Shown here piece by piece: positions 53,573-62,679 of a stretch of DNA of 64,000 nt. The notes below the pieces were generated by a model that did not search any database, was not told the origin of the DNA, and worked only from the letters and a program-made list of their open reading frames with translations. The position numbers and the translations under genes were made by a program. This stretch comes from Allorhodopirellula heiligendammensis (GTDB lineage: Bacteria; Planctomycetota; Planctomycetia; Pirellulales; Pirellulaceae). Position 1 is the stretch's first letter. Each line of letters opens with the position of its first letter. The stretch spans positions 1,167,739 to 1,231,738 of the forward strand of contig NZ_SJPU01000002.1 in the NCBI RefSeq assembly GCF_007860105.1, in the 5' to 3' direction.

Positions 53573-55080
53573 CTGAGTCGGCAGTGGCGGAGCCTGCGAC
53601 CCGGCCGCGCATCGTCATCATTGGTGGCGGGATCGCTGGTTTGTCCGCCGCGCTGGCGTTGTCGAGTCCGCCCCTGCGAGGCGAGCACTCAACCGATTGC
53701 CACGTCACGCTGATCGAATCACGCTCGCGGCCCGGGGGTCGGGCTGGTTCATTCGCCGAGCCCATCTCCGGTGAAACGGTGGACTACTGTCAGCATGTCG
53801 CCATGGGCTGTTGTACGAATCTGCTCGATGTGCTCCATGAAACCGAATTGATTGAGCATTTCACTCGATATGATGACCTTCATTTTTACCATCCCGGTAG
53901 TGGAATCTCGCCTTTTCGGGCAAGTCGCTGGTTACCCGCTCCCTTACATTTGCAGCCCGCATTGGCAGGCCTGAACTATCTCTCGGGTAAACAGCAGCGT
54001 CAAATTCGTCTCGGGATCTGGAGACTGATGCGGGCCACCCCGGCCGTGATCGCGAAGATCGATGCTGCGACCTGGTTGGCGGAGAACGGTCAAGATGACG
54101 AAGTGAGGACAAAATTTTGGGACGTGATTTTGGTGAGCGCGCTCGGCGATATCCCCGAGAGAGTTTCGATGGCGGCGGCCCGCAAAGTCATCATCGACGG
54201 ATTTGCCGCGGCGCGAGGTGCCAGTGATGTGTGGGTCCCCAACCGTGAGTTATCCGAGATCTTTGGTGTGGGGATGACTCAGCGTTTGCGCGACCGCGGT
54301 GTCCTCGTGCGCACCGGGGCCACCGTCCGCGATATTCGCAGACCCGATGCGGGCGGCTACGCCCAGGTCGCTGGTGTGGTGCTCGGCGACGGCGAGACGG
54401 TGCCTGCCGATCACATCGTCATAGCGACGAACTGGCGATCGGCGTCCAGGCTGCTGTCGTCGCTCGGTGGCCAAGGATCGTCACCCGTGTTGGAGTCGTG
54501 GTCTCGCGGGTTGGTTGCGACCTTGTCGTCGATCGAGCTGTCCCCAATCACTGGGCTGCACCTGTGGTTTGACCGTGAAATCACGTCGCACCCCCATGTC
54601 GTGATGGTCGGCACGACCGCTCAGTGGTTGTTCCGTGATCCCGTGAGAGAACGCGCCGATCAGGTCGCCGGTTGCTACTACCAAGTGGTGATCAGTGGCC
54701 AGCATGCATGGAGCCATGCACCCAGGAACGGGTTGGTTGAGCAGGTTGCCGGTGAACTGCGAGCGGCATTTCCGGCGGCGAGCGACGCCCGGTTGTTGCA
54801 TAGCCGGATCGTGACCGACCCGGCCGCGGTGTATCGCCTCAGCCCCGAATTGGATGCCCGCCGTCCGCCCGCGTCGACGCCCCTGAAGTGGTTGCACTTG
54901 GCGGGTGACTACGTCCAAACGGGCTGGCCGGCGACGATGGAGGGGGCGGTGATCAGCGGCCGGCTGGCTGCTGAATCGATTCTTTCGCGGCAGCGGGATA
55001 CTTCCCCTCTCGCGTCGCTGGTGTTACCGGGGCTCCGGCCGGGCTGGCTGGCCCGACGGTTGATCCGCCCGATTTGGTGA
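53569..55080 (+). CDS. hpnE: squalene-forming FAD-dependent desaturase/reductase HpnE
   Basis: The product has 503 aa. The GTG at 53569 overlaps the hpnD stop (GTGA); the much longer frame from 53266 lies inside hpnD and is rejected. The N-terminus has the FAD dinucleotide-binding motif IVIIGGGIAGLSAALAL followed by IESRSRPGGRAGSF. The C-terminal FAD segment is LAGDYVQTGWPATMEGAVISG. HpnE reduces hydroxysqualene to squalene. In planctomycetes squalene feeds hopanoids and C30 carotenoids, and pigmentation depends on it as I recall. Confidence 0.92.
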   Translation: MTESAVAEPATRPRIVIIGGGIAGLSAALALSSPPLRGEHSTDCHVTLIESRSRPGGRAGSFAEPISGETVDYCQHVAMGCCTNLLDVLHETELIEHFTRYDDLHFYHPGSGISPFRASRWLPAPLHLQPALAGLNYLSGKQQRQIRLGIWRLMRATPAVIAKIDAATWLAENGQDDEVRTKFWDVILVSALGDIPERVSMAAARKVIIDGFAAARGASDVWVPNRELSEIFGVGMTQRLRDRGVLVRTGATVRDIRRPDAGGYAQVAGVVLGDGETVPADHIVIATNWRSASRLLSSLGGQGSSPVLESWSRGLVATLSSIELSPITGLHLWFDREITSHPHVVMVGTTAQWLFRDPVRERADQVAGCYYQVVISGQHAWSHAPRNGLVEQVAGELRAAFPAASDARLLHSRIVTDPAAVYRLSPELDARRPPASTPLKWLHLAGDYVQTGWPATMEGAVISGRLAAESILSRQRDTSPLASLVLPGLRPGWLARRLIRPIW

Positions 55081-55092
55081 GGGACGACGGCC

Positions 55093-55938
55093 TCAATTGG
55101 CGCTGAAGGGAGGTGGGAAAGAATTGCGATCGGGGCGGTGGGAGGATTCTTCCTGAAGGTCGATCTTCTGTTCACTCACGCTGACCGACTGCAGGTCAAT
55201 GTCGCTGTGGTTGAGCAGTTCGATCAAATATTCGGCTCGACCATCGACGTCACTCATCTCCAGCAACTGGAGTTTGTCTGCGAGTGGAAACGGCATCATG
55301 TAGGCAATGATATCAGTGATCGGACCCACACCCATCTGTCCCGCCATCAGATCGTGCAACATCTGGTGTGAACCGACCTTGGGTGGAATGATCTTGCCAA
55401 ACGCGGTCAACAGTCGTCGTTTCAATTCACTGCGTTTGCTCGTCGCCGCAGGCATGTAAAAGTCATCGATCAGGTCCACCTGCGCCGTCCGAAACGACTG
55501 AGTCGTTTCCATTTCCCGACGAATCCTCGCCCGACGTACGCCGACCAGCAGGACATTGTGCCGATCATCGTCGAGTTCCGCATGCGACACGATTTTTCCA
55601 ACACAAACGATCGGTGAGACGCGCGGGGGAGATTCCGCCGGAGTCGTGTGCTGGTCAATCAGTGTCGCCATGGTGATCAGCTGGTCGGTCGCCAGTGACT
55701 CCCGCAGCATCTCAACATAGCGTGGCTCGAAGACGTGCAGTGGCTGCATCGCGTGGGGGAACATCACCAAGCCCGGTAGCGGAAATAGACGCACGTCGCC
55801 ATCAAAATCGTCCGGTAGCTCGGTCGCATCAGAAAACGGATTCACGGCGAATTCCCATTCGAGCCAGCCCTCACCCGAGCCGTATTTTGAAGAAAACCGA
55901 ACATGCAATCTCTTATTGAGGTGATCTGCATCCACCAA
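55093..55938 (-). CDS. Lon protease N-terminal (substrate-binding) domain protein
   Basis: The product has 281 aa. The start is uncertain because the first 30 residues look unlike the domain. The Lon N-domain begins around FDGDVRLFPLPGLVMFPHAMQPLHVFEPRY, with GKIVSHAELDDDRHNVLLVG and RRARI further on. There is no AAA+ or protease domain, so it is a stand-alone adaptor-type protein. The C-terminal half is helical and acidic. Its 3' end lies 12 nt from hpnE, convergent. Confidence 0.87.
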   Translation of the reverse strand: MVDADHLNKRLHVRFSSKYGSGEGWLEWEFAVNPFSDATELPDDFDGDVRLFPLPGLVMFPHAMQPLHVFEPRYVEMLRESLATDQLITMATLIDQHTTPAESPPRVSPIVCVGKIVSHAELDDDRHNVLLVGVRRARIRREMETTQSFRTAQVDLIDDFYMPAATSKRSELKRRLLTAFGKIIPPKVGSHQMLHDLMAGQMGVGPITDIIAYMMPFPLADKLQLLEMSDVDGRAEYLIELLNHSDIDLQSVSVSEQKIDLQEESSHRPDRNSFPPPFSAN

Positions 55939-56046
55939 ATATAACGAATTCTGCTCGGTGCGGCCCCGACGGCCACATGCAAACGGGTTAAATTACATGT
56001 TGTGCGCCGATTTCAGCCAATCACCTGCTGCCAGTAAACCCCACGC

Positions 56047-56631
56047 ATGATTTTATCCAGCCAAGAAATCGTTGCTCGGATGGGCAAGGATCTATCCATC
56101 GCCCCCTTCGACCCTGAGCGGCTCAACGCCAATAGTTACAACCTTTCGCTCTATCACGAATTACTCGTGTATGAAGAAGTGGTGCTCGATGCGGCCAGCC
56201 CGAACCGATTCCGCCGCATCGAGATTCCAGCGGAGGGATTGAATTTGCATCCCGGTGTCCTCTATCTCGGTCGTACCATTGAGCACACACAGACGTATAA
56301 CCTGGTACCCATGCTACACTCCCGCTCGTCGCTGGGCCGGTTGGGATTGATTCTCAATCCCGGCGGTTCATTGGGCCAGGCGGGCTACTGCGGAACCTGG
56401 ACCCTGGAGTTGCACTGCATTCAACCGGTGCGAATCTATCCAGGGATGCAGGTCTGTCAGATTTCATATCAAGAGCTCTCCGGTCAATTCGAAGCGTGCG
56501 AGCACGATAAGTATCAAAACAGCACCGATATCCAGCCCAGCCTGTTGCACCGCGAGTTGGGCTACGACGATCGGGACACCCAGCTCGAGCTCGAGCTCAA
56601 CTTTGACGAGGCGATCGAGGCGGCCCGGTGA
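56047..56631 (+). CDS. dcd: dCTP deaminase
   Basis: The product has 194 aa. The diagnostic block LHSRSSLGRLGLIL and the substrate-site segment GYCGTWTLELHC are present, with Gln/Tyr-rich C-terminus as in the trimeric dUTPase/dCTP deaminase group. It supplies dUMP precursors by deaminating dCTP. The second motif is GSLGQAGYCG rather than the common DPG, so a bifunctional or divergent active site is possible. Confidence 0.9.
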   Translation: MILSSQEIVARMGKDLSIAPFDPERLNANSYNLSLYHELLVYEEVVLDAASPNRFRRIEIPAEGLNLHPGVLYLGRTIEHTQTYNLVPMLHSRSSLGRLGLILNPGGSLGQAGYCGTWTLELHCIQPVRIYPGMQVCQISYQELSGQFEACEHDKYQNSTDIQPSLLHRELGYDDRDTQLELELNFDEAIEAAR

Positions 56632-56663
56632 GCGCATCCGCCCAGTTTTAACGGGCGACACGA

Positions 56664-58901
56664 TCAGAAACCGCGTCGTTTGAGTTCTTCCTCAATATCG
56701 GATTTGTATTTGGGGCCGTAGCCAACGTCGAAGTCGATGGGCGTGTTGGAGTGACTGTAGAGCCGCGGATCGGCGGACCAAGTGTGGGGATCAGAAACCT
56801 CTGGCATTGGCGTATCCAGCAAGGAGTGAACCGCCCAGTCGACGTTGCGATCGGCACGTATTTTTTCGAGGCGAGGGAACCAGTATCCGACATCGACCGA
56901 CTCGCCTGCCAACCATTTGGAACCCCGGCGGGATTGGTACAGACGCCACTCCATCGCTAGGGCAACACGCCAGGATTCCTCGCGGAGATCTTCCGACGCC
57001 ATCGCGTTGAGTGCGTCACGAATGGGTGCTGCTGCTTCTGAGGGGACCGGATGAACATCGCTCATTACAAGGTTATACAACTGGCTGATGGCGACCTGTT
57101 CGTCGCTTCCTGCATACTTCAGTAAATTCGCCGGATTCATTTCGCCCTTGAGCAACGCGAGCCGCGCTGCTTTCGCCCACTCCAGCATCCGCTGCGCCGA
57201 TCGAGCCGCATCAACCATGCCCTGCGTATCGTAGCGATGTGAAACTAACGCTCGTTCGGTTTGTTGCCGAAGCAGATTTGCTCGGTCAACCAACCCGCCC
57301 TCCACTTTGATCGGCAACGGGTGAGTTGCCAACCAAGGTTTTAGATACTGTGCGACGGTTGGTTCACGATTGGGACTAATCTCGCCAAATGCTTTCGGCA
57401 TGGGTTGAGCGAGCATCGTGGTACGCCACTGAGGCAAGGGCTCCGGCATCATGCTGTACCGAGCTGTGAAAAAGGTCACGGGGACCAGCAGGATTCCGAG
57501 CAACACAAAACCGGCAACCCGGAGCTGAGTCATCCAGCCTTGGGTGTGCTTTAACCAAACGTCCATCAGTCGCCACGATGCGATTAGCAGTGGTAAGGCA
57601 GCGACCGCGACATAGCCGAAGTATTGCCCGTACGGCTCGAAGAGAGCCGTGGTCGCTAAGAGAATTCCGACCAGCAACGCCGGGCTGATCAGAAACGCCA
57701 AGGCACTGCGAGTCATCCACATTGACGATAACACCCCACACGCAAATCCCAGGATGCAGAAGCCTGAAATCGATCGATCCTCATTCGTCACCATGAACAC
57801 GCCAAAGGTGGCTAACGTCACGGCCAGGATCGGTAACACCAATCGTGAGCACCACACTTCACGCGTCGGAAAGCCGCGGTCAGCAAAGAAAAAATGTCGT
57901 CGCGAGATGGAGTCGGAGTAGAAGCCCAGACATCCCATCCACGTGCATGTCAGCGTCAGCATCGCTGCGGTGGCGAAGTTCGCAAAACTATCCGATACCG
58001 ATGGCGAGTTCCAAGTCTGGGTCGAAATCCGAAGGATGCAGAAGCCAGCAATGATCGACAATCCCATCAGCGGTCGTGATTGTTGTCGCCATGCCTGCCA
58101 TAGCAATGCTCGCCACGTTCCCGGTCGCGAAGCTGCACTGAGCAGCACCGTGGACGTGTACGGTTGAGTTCGCCGCGAAGGGCGCCTCGATGGCGGATTC
58201 AAGTCCCTGGTTGATCGGTGAAAAGCCAGACGCCAGCACGCTGGTAGAAACTGGGCTGCCACGAGGGCGACCACGTACGCCACGATCGTCATGATACGCA
58301 TCGCTCCCCACAGACCACTGGGGTCGGGATAGACGCTCAGCAGCCTGCCCATGGCGTCGACTGCAGTCATCAAACCGATCATCGTCGGAAGCACGAGGAT
58401 CAGACTGAGGATCGGAGACTGGCACGAGTATGCCAGGAAAAAGCCTGCAAACAACAGCTGGAAGCTGAAGAAGGCGAGAGCGAGTATTCCATCACCCGTT
58501 AGCATCGGCTCGACAGTGATCGGCAGTTGCGCGTCCCACATCGAGACGGTCATCCATAGCAGCAACGAGCTCAATAGCCACGAGAGGATCACTGCTGCAA
58601 CCGCGACGAGGCTCTTCGAGACCACTATGAGCGGCCACGGTAACGGTAGCGTTCGGAGCCAGCCCAGCGTCCCAGATTCCTCTTCGCTACCGACGAGCAT
58701 CGGCGGGGCGCCAATGGCCATCAGATTCGGCATCAGGATCCAGAGTGGCACGGCTAGATTGACGTTGGACTGTTCGCCAAACATCAGGATCAAGGCCCAC
58801 AGAAGTAGTTGGAACGTTAGCGTTCCTGCCAAAATGACGGCTACCAACGACGCGATCGACCGCGCGTCTTTCCACACCAAGTGACGCAGTGCCACGTTCA
58901 T
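56664..58901 (-). CDS. large ABC-2 permease (two permease halves fused)
   Basis: The product has 745 aa. Two sets of about six transmembrane helices (roughly 15-225 and 270-490) each resemble an ABC-2 permease. The last 250 residues (about 495-745) are a soluble helical domain rich in Trp and Arg. GSEEESGTLGWLRTLPL in the first half is the usual coupling motif. Its ATG overlaps the ATPase stop (ATGA). It belongs to the YtrA-controlled ABC operon. The substrate is unknown. Confidence 0.82.
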   Translation of the reverse strand: MNVALRHLVWKDARSIASLVAVILAGTLTFQLLLWALILMFGEQSNVNLAVPLWILMPNLMAIGAPPMLVGSEEESGTLGWLRTLPLPWPLIVVSKSLVAVAAVILSWLLSSLLLWMTVSMWDAQLPITVEPMLTGDGILALAFFSFQLLFAGFFLAYSCQSPILSLILVLPTMIGLMTAVDAMGRLLSVYPDPSGLWGAMRIMTIVAYVVALVAAQFLPACWRLAFHRSTRDLNPPSRRPSRRTQPYTSTVLLSAASRPGTWRALLWQAWRQQSRPLMGLSIIAGFCILRISTQTWNSPSVSDSFANFATAAMLTLTCTWMGCLGFYSDSISRRHFFFADRGFPTREVWCSRLVLPILAVTLATFGVFMVTNEDRSISGFCILGFACGVLSSMWMTRSALAFLISPALLVGILLATTALFEPYGQYFGYVAVAALPLLIASWRLMDVWLKHTQGWMTQLRVAGFVLLGILLVPVTFFTARYSMMPEPLPQWRTTMLAQPMPKAFGEISPNREPTVAQYLKPWLATHPLPIKVEGGLVDRANLLRQQTERALVSHRYDTQGMVDAARSAQRMLEWAKAARLALLKGEMNPANLLKYAGSDEQVAISQLYNLVMSDVHPVPSEAAAPIRDALNAMASEDLREESWRVALAMEWRLYQSRRGSKWLAGESVDVGYWFPRLEKIRADRNVDWAVHSLLDTPMPEVSDPHTWSADPRLYSHSNTPIDFDVGYGPKYKSDIEEELKRRGF

Positions 58902-59857
58902 GATGCCGCCTCCATTGAGCCGGTCTCGGCGTGATCGTTTGCGATCACGGGTCGCGTCGCTCGATCGTCGCAGACCGCTATGAAAATCTCTTCCAACGTG
59001 GCACGCTCAGCGGACAACTTGGTCGCACCGCTGGACGGTGGGTAGTCGTCCTGCCAGTCATCAGGCAAGCCTCTGACGATCCAGCGAATCTGGCGACCCG
59101 TCTGCGTCTCCGTCAGCACGTCGCCACGCGGAACGGGCACGACACTACCGACCGAATCCACGGTCGCCGTAACGATCCGCACGTTGGTTTTCAGTTCCTC
59201 CAGCGGCGCGACGACTTTTAGCTGGCCGTGATGGAGAATCGCGACCCAGTCAGCGACCCGCTCGACTTCATTGATCTGATGACTCGACAGCAGGACGGTC
59301 CTGCCCACGGCGGCTCGATCGACCATTGATTCCAGAAACTGACGCCGCACCATCGGGTCCAGGCCACTGGTGGGTTCATCGAGGATCAGAAGCTCGGGAT
59401 CGTGTCCGATCGCCAACGCCAATGCCACCTTCGCCCGCTGGCCTTTACTCAGATCTTTGATCTTGGTAGCCGCAGGGACGTTCAACTCCGTTAGCAGCGT
59501 TTGGTAGCGAGTTAAAAATCCGTCGGCGTAGAAGGCGGAGGTGAACCAGCCAATCTCAGAGGGCGTCATCCAGTCGTAGAGTGCTGGCGTATCGGACACG
59601 TATCCGATCGAGCGGCGAATCTTCATCGATTCGATTTCACAGTCGTGACCGAGTACCGAGGCGTGACCATAGTCCGCTGATACGAAGCCCGTGAGGATTT
59701 TAATTAATGTTGATTTGCCCGCACCGTTCTCGCCCAGCAGCGCAAAGACGACACCCTTCGGGACATGGAGACTGACGTCGTGTAGAGCCACGGTCTGTTT
59801 GAAACGCTTGTGGACACTCTTCAACGAGAGAGCCGATTCCGGGGAGAACGTGTTCAT
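58898..59857 (-). CDS. ABC transporter ATP-binding protein (YtrB-like)
   Basis: The product has 319 aa. Walker A is GENGAGKSTL, signature LSKGQRAKVALA, Walker B LLILDEPTSGLDP, H-loop LLSSHQINE. A C-terminal domain of about 80 residues follows. It lies 60 nt downstream of the GntR regulator and overlaps the permease gene, as in ytrABC-type operons. Confidence 0.93.
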   Translation of the reverse strand: MNTFSPESALSLKSVHKRFKQTVALHDVSLHVPKGVVFALLGENGAGKSTLIKILTGFVSADYGHASVLGHDCEIESMKIRRSIGYVSDTPALYDWMTPSEIGWFTSAFYADGFLTRYQTLLTELNVPAATKIKDLSKGQRAKVALALAIGHDPELLILDEPTSGLDPMVRRQFLESMVDRAAVGRTVLLSSHQINEVERVADWVAILHHGQLKVVAPLEELKTNVRIVTATVDSVGSVVPVPRGDVLTETQTGRQIRWIVRGLPDDWQDDYPPSSGATKLSAERATLEEIFIAVCDDRATRPVIANDHAETGSMEAAS

Positions 59858-59917
59858 GATGGCGATCCCTGTGTTGGTGATGAGAAGGTGAACTGAGTAA
59901 GGCAGGATTCCAGCAAG

Positions 59918-60331
59918 TTAATTCGGGGGCGACAGGCTAGAGGCCTGTTCGGCTTGGGACTGCCGCTGCAGTTCCTGTTCAAAGAGTGTCCGCAACTCAT
60001 CGGGCGACATTCCGCCGGAGAGCGCGTCGGTGAGCAGTCGCTCCAACGCACCGGCCACCAACGTGTTGCGTGCTTTCGTGCAGCGATCGAGTGCATCTCG
60101 CCGCACCGCCAACCCTCGTCCACGGACGACCTCGAGCACCTGGTCGGCTTGCAATTGCTGATAGGCACGCTGGATCGTGTTGGGGTTGATCGCCAACTCA
60201 CTGGCCAAGTGCCGCACGCTCGGCACCATCTGGCCGCCGTTGAGCACGCCATCGGCAACCGCCAGTTTGACCTGGCGGATCAGCTGCTCGTAGATCGGGA
60301 CCCCGTTGGCACTGTCAATGGAAAAAAACAT
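59918..60331 (-). CDS. GntR-family transcription regulator of the YtrA subfamily
   Basis: The product has 137 aa from ATG 60329-60331 (MFFSIDSANGVPIYEQ). The start is fixed by an operator and promoter immediately upstream, which would otherwise fall inside the gene; the frame from 60400 is rejected. The winged-helix GntR domain (about 10-75) contains VPSVRHLASELAINPNTIQRAYQQL. The short C-terminal part is typical of YtrA-type dimers that repress their own ABC operon. Confidence 0.92.
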   Translation of the reverse strand: MFFSIDSANGVPIYEQLIRQVKLAVADGVLNGGQMVPSVRHLASELAINPNTIQRAYQQLQADQVLEVVRGRGLAVRRDALDRCTKARNTLVAGALERLLTDALSGGMSPDELRTLFEQELQRQSQAEQASSLSPPN

Positions 60332-60353
60332 CGCTTGCAAAACCCCCATAAGT

Positions 60354-60396
60354 GGTGTGTTGCTGGTATGGTACACCCGATCTGCGGCACGGTCAA
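60354..60396 (-). promoter_or_regulatory. gntR operon promoter with an overlapping YtrA-type operator
   Basis: On the minus strand TTGACC (60391-60396) and TACCAT (60368-60373) are 17 bp apart, a good sigma-70-type promoter. The -10 lies inside the palindrome GGTG-N16-CACC (60354-60377), the form I recall for YtrA-subfamily operators. Transcription would start near 60361, about 30 nt before the regulator start codon. Repressor binding would block the -10 box directly, giving negative autoregulation. Confidence 0.7.
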
Positions 60397-60580
60397 TCAC
60401 TTTTTTTGTGTCGCGTCCACTTATTGAGATTCACGATTTCCCTGCCACATCCCTGTCGTGCGGGAAACCTGTCCCACGTCCCTAGTGGCGTAAATTGGGC
60501 TGCTCTCGCACGCTATCGGCTGGCTGTGTTAAACTACGCGCCCCCACATGTTTTCCTCCCCTCAGCCTACCTGCCTGCCG

Positions 60581-62551
60581 ATGACTTCCCATTCTGCCGA
60601 CACTTCTCAAAGCGGCTCGATCGATCACGTTCTTCACGAACGCCGTCTATTTCCGCCATCTGCCGAGTTCACGAAAAACGCCCGAATCTCAAGTGTGCAG
60701 CAGTACGAAGACATGGTCGCCGCGGCGCGGGATACGCGGGATGATTTTTGGCGGAAAGAGGCGCTGGAGCACCTGCATTGGTTCGAGCCGTTTGGTGACG
60801 TTTGCCAATGGGAGGCGCCCCACGCGAAGTGGTTTGTCGGTGGTAAAACCAACGCGTGCTACAACTGTGTAGATGCCCACGTCGCGGCCGGTCGCGGTGA
60901 CAAGCTCGCGATCATCTGGGAGGGCGAACCCGGCGATCAGCGGAAGCTTACGTACCGCGATCTCCAGATCGAAGTGGCTAAGTGCGCCGAGGCGTTCGCG
61001 CAACTCGGCGTAGGCCAGGGTGACGTCGTCAGCATCTACATGCCGATGACTCCGGAGTTGGCCATCGCGATGCTCGCCTGTGCCCGGATCGGTGCGATTC
61101 ACTCGGTCATCTTCGCTGGCTTCAGTGCCGAGTCGATCGCCGATCGAAACAATGACGCGTCCGCGAAATTGATGATCACTTCTGATGGGCTGTATCGACG
61201 CGGCAAGGTTCTGCCACTGAAAGAGACCGTAGACGAAGCCCTCGCCAAGTCGACGAGCGTGGAGAAGTGCTTGGTGCTCCGCCGTACCGGCGGTGAGGTG
61301 CCGATGACCGAGGGGCGTGACGTGTGGTGGCATGATGTTGTCGACACGCAGCCCGGCGAACTCGCCGCCGTGCCGCTCGATAGCGAAACACCGCTGTTCA
61401 TTCTGTACACCTCCGGCAGTACAGGCAAACCCAAGGGGATTCTGCATACCACGGCGGGCTACAATCTGTGGGCCCGGCGGACGTTCGAGTGGGTGTTTGA
61501 CTACCGCGACGACGACATCTATTGGTGCACGGCGGATTGTGGCTGGATCACGGGGCACTCTTACATTGTGTACGGGCCGATGACCGCGGGCGCGACCTGC
61601 ATGATGTATGAAGGCGCCCCCAACCATCCGGCCGAAGATCGGTTTTGGGATCTTGTCGAGCGGCACAAGGTCACCGTTCTGTACACAGCTCCCACCGCGG
61701 TCCGCGCCTTCATCAAATGGGGCGACGAGCATGTCGATAAACACGATTTGTCGAGCCTGCGGCTGTTGGGGAGCGTCGGCGAGGGCATCAATCCCGAAGC
61801 TTGGATGTGGTACCACAGCAAGATCGGTGGAGGGCGGTGTCCCATTGTCGACACATGGTGGCAGACCGAAACGGGCGGCATCATGATGAGCCCACTGCCG
61901 GGCATCACCCCGACCAAACCCGGGTCATGCACGAAGCCACTGCCGGGCGTGATTCCGAATATCGTGGACGAGCTCGGGAACGAAGTCGATAGTGAGCATG
62001 GCGGGAAGCTCTGTATTTCCGAGCCCTGGCCCGGCATGCTCCGTGGTATCTGGGGAGATCCTGAACGATTTGTCGAGCAGTACTTCAGTGACGTGCCCGG
62101 TCAGTATCTGACGGGCGATAATGCACGCTGCGACCGCGACGGTTATTACTGGATCATGGGCCGGATCGATGATGTGATCAACGTTTCCGGCCATCGCCTG
62201 AGCACGATCGAAGTCGAGAGTGCATTGGTGTCGCACCCCCATGTGTGCGAGGCCGCTGTGGTAGGCCGGCCTGATGACCTCAAGGGCCAAGCGATCGCTG
62301 CCTTTATCACCACGACGGGACGCGATACCGACGACGAGTTCTTGAAGGAACTCAAAATGCACGTGCGTAAACAGATCGGTGCTTTGGCGCAGCCAGATGA
62401 TATCCGTGTGACCGCCGCGCTGCCAAAAACTCGTAGCGGCAAGATCATGCGTCGTCTGCTCCGTGATGTCGCTGCGGGCCGTGAATTGGTCGGCGATACG
62501 TCGACACTGGAAGATTTAGCCTCGATCTCGCAATTGCAGGAATCGGAGTGA
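60581..62551 (+). CDS. acs: acetyl-CoA synthetase
   Basis: The product has 656 aa from ATG 60581; ATG 60548 gives 667 aa. The adenylation motif LFILYTSGSTGKPKG, the YFSDVPGQYLTGDNARCDRDG segment and the C-terminal LPKTRSGKIMRR, whose Lys is the usual acetylation target, are present. It activates acetate to acetyl-CoA through acetyl-AMP. Its start faces the GntR promoter, so 60400-60547 is a divergent control region. Confidence 0.95.
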   Translation: MTSHSADTSQSGSIDHVLHERRLFPPSAEFTKNARISSVQQYEDMVAAARDTRDDFWRKEALEHLHWFEPFGDVCQWEAPHAKWFVGGKTNACYNCVDAHVAAGRGDKLAIIWEGEPGDQRKLTYRDLQIEVAKCAEAFAQLGVGQGDVVSIYMPMTPELAIAMLACARIGAIHSVIFAGFSAESIADRNNDASAKLMITSDGLYRRGKVLPLKETVDEALAKSTSVEKCLVLRRTGGEVPMTEGRDVWWHDVVDTQPGELAAVPLDSETPLFILYTSGSTGKPKGILHTTAGYNLWARRTFEWVFDYRDDDIYWCTADCGWITGHSYIVYGPMTAGATCMMYEGAPNHPAEDRFWDLVERHKVTVLYTAPTAVRAFIKWGDEHVDKHDLSSLRLLGSVGEGINPEAWMWYHSKIGGGRCPIVDTWWQTETGGIMMSPLPGITPTKPGSCTKPLPGVIPNIVDELGNEVDSEHGGKLCISEPWPGMLRGIWGDPERFVEQYFSDVPGQYLTGDNARCDRDGYYWIMGRIDDVINVSGHRLSTIEVESALVSHPHVCEAAVVGRPDDLKGQAIAAFITTTGRDTDDEFLKELKMHVRKQIGALAQPDDIRVTAALPKTRSGKIMRRLLRDVAAGRELVGDTSTLEDLASISQLQESE

Positions 62552-62679
62552 TTGCGATTTAGTTGCCGCGGCGTAGGATTGGGGCAGCTGCCCCGTCCGA
62601 GATCCGCTTGCTCGGCTGGGCCACTCCTCCCAACTACGCACACCCGCCGAGCGTTGTCAGAATTGAATAGTCCGCAGCC

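Noticed and set aside
60332-60400. Longer start for the GntR regulator
   Set aside because: The promoter -10 and operator palindrome lie inside this stretch.
60689-61816. 375-codon minus-strand frame inside acs
   Set aside because: Antisense shadow of a well-recognised gene, with no protein family features.
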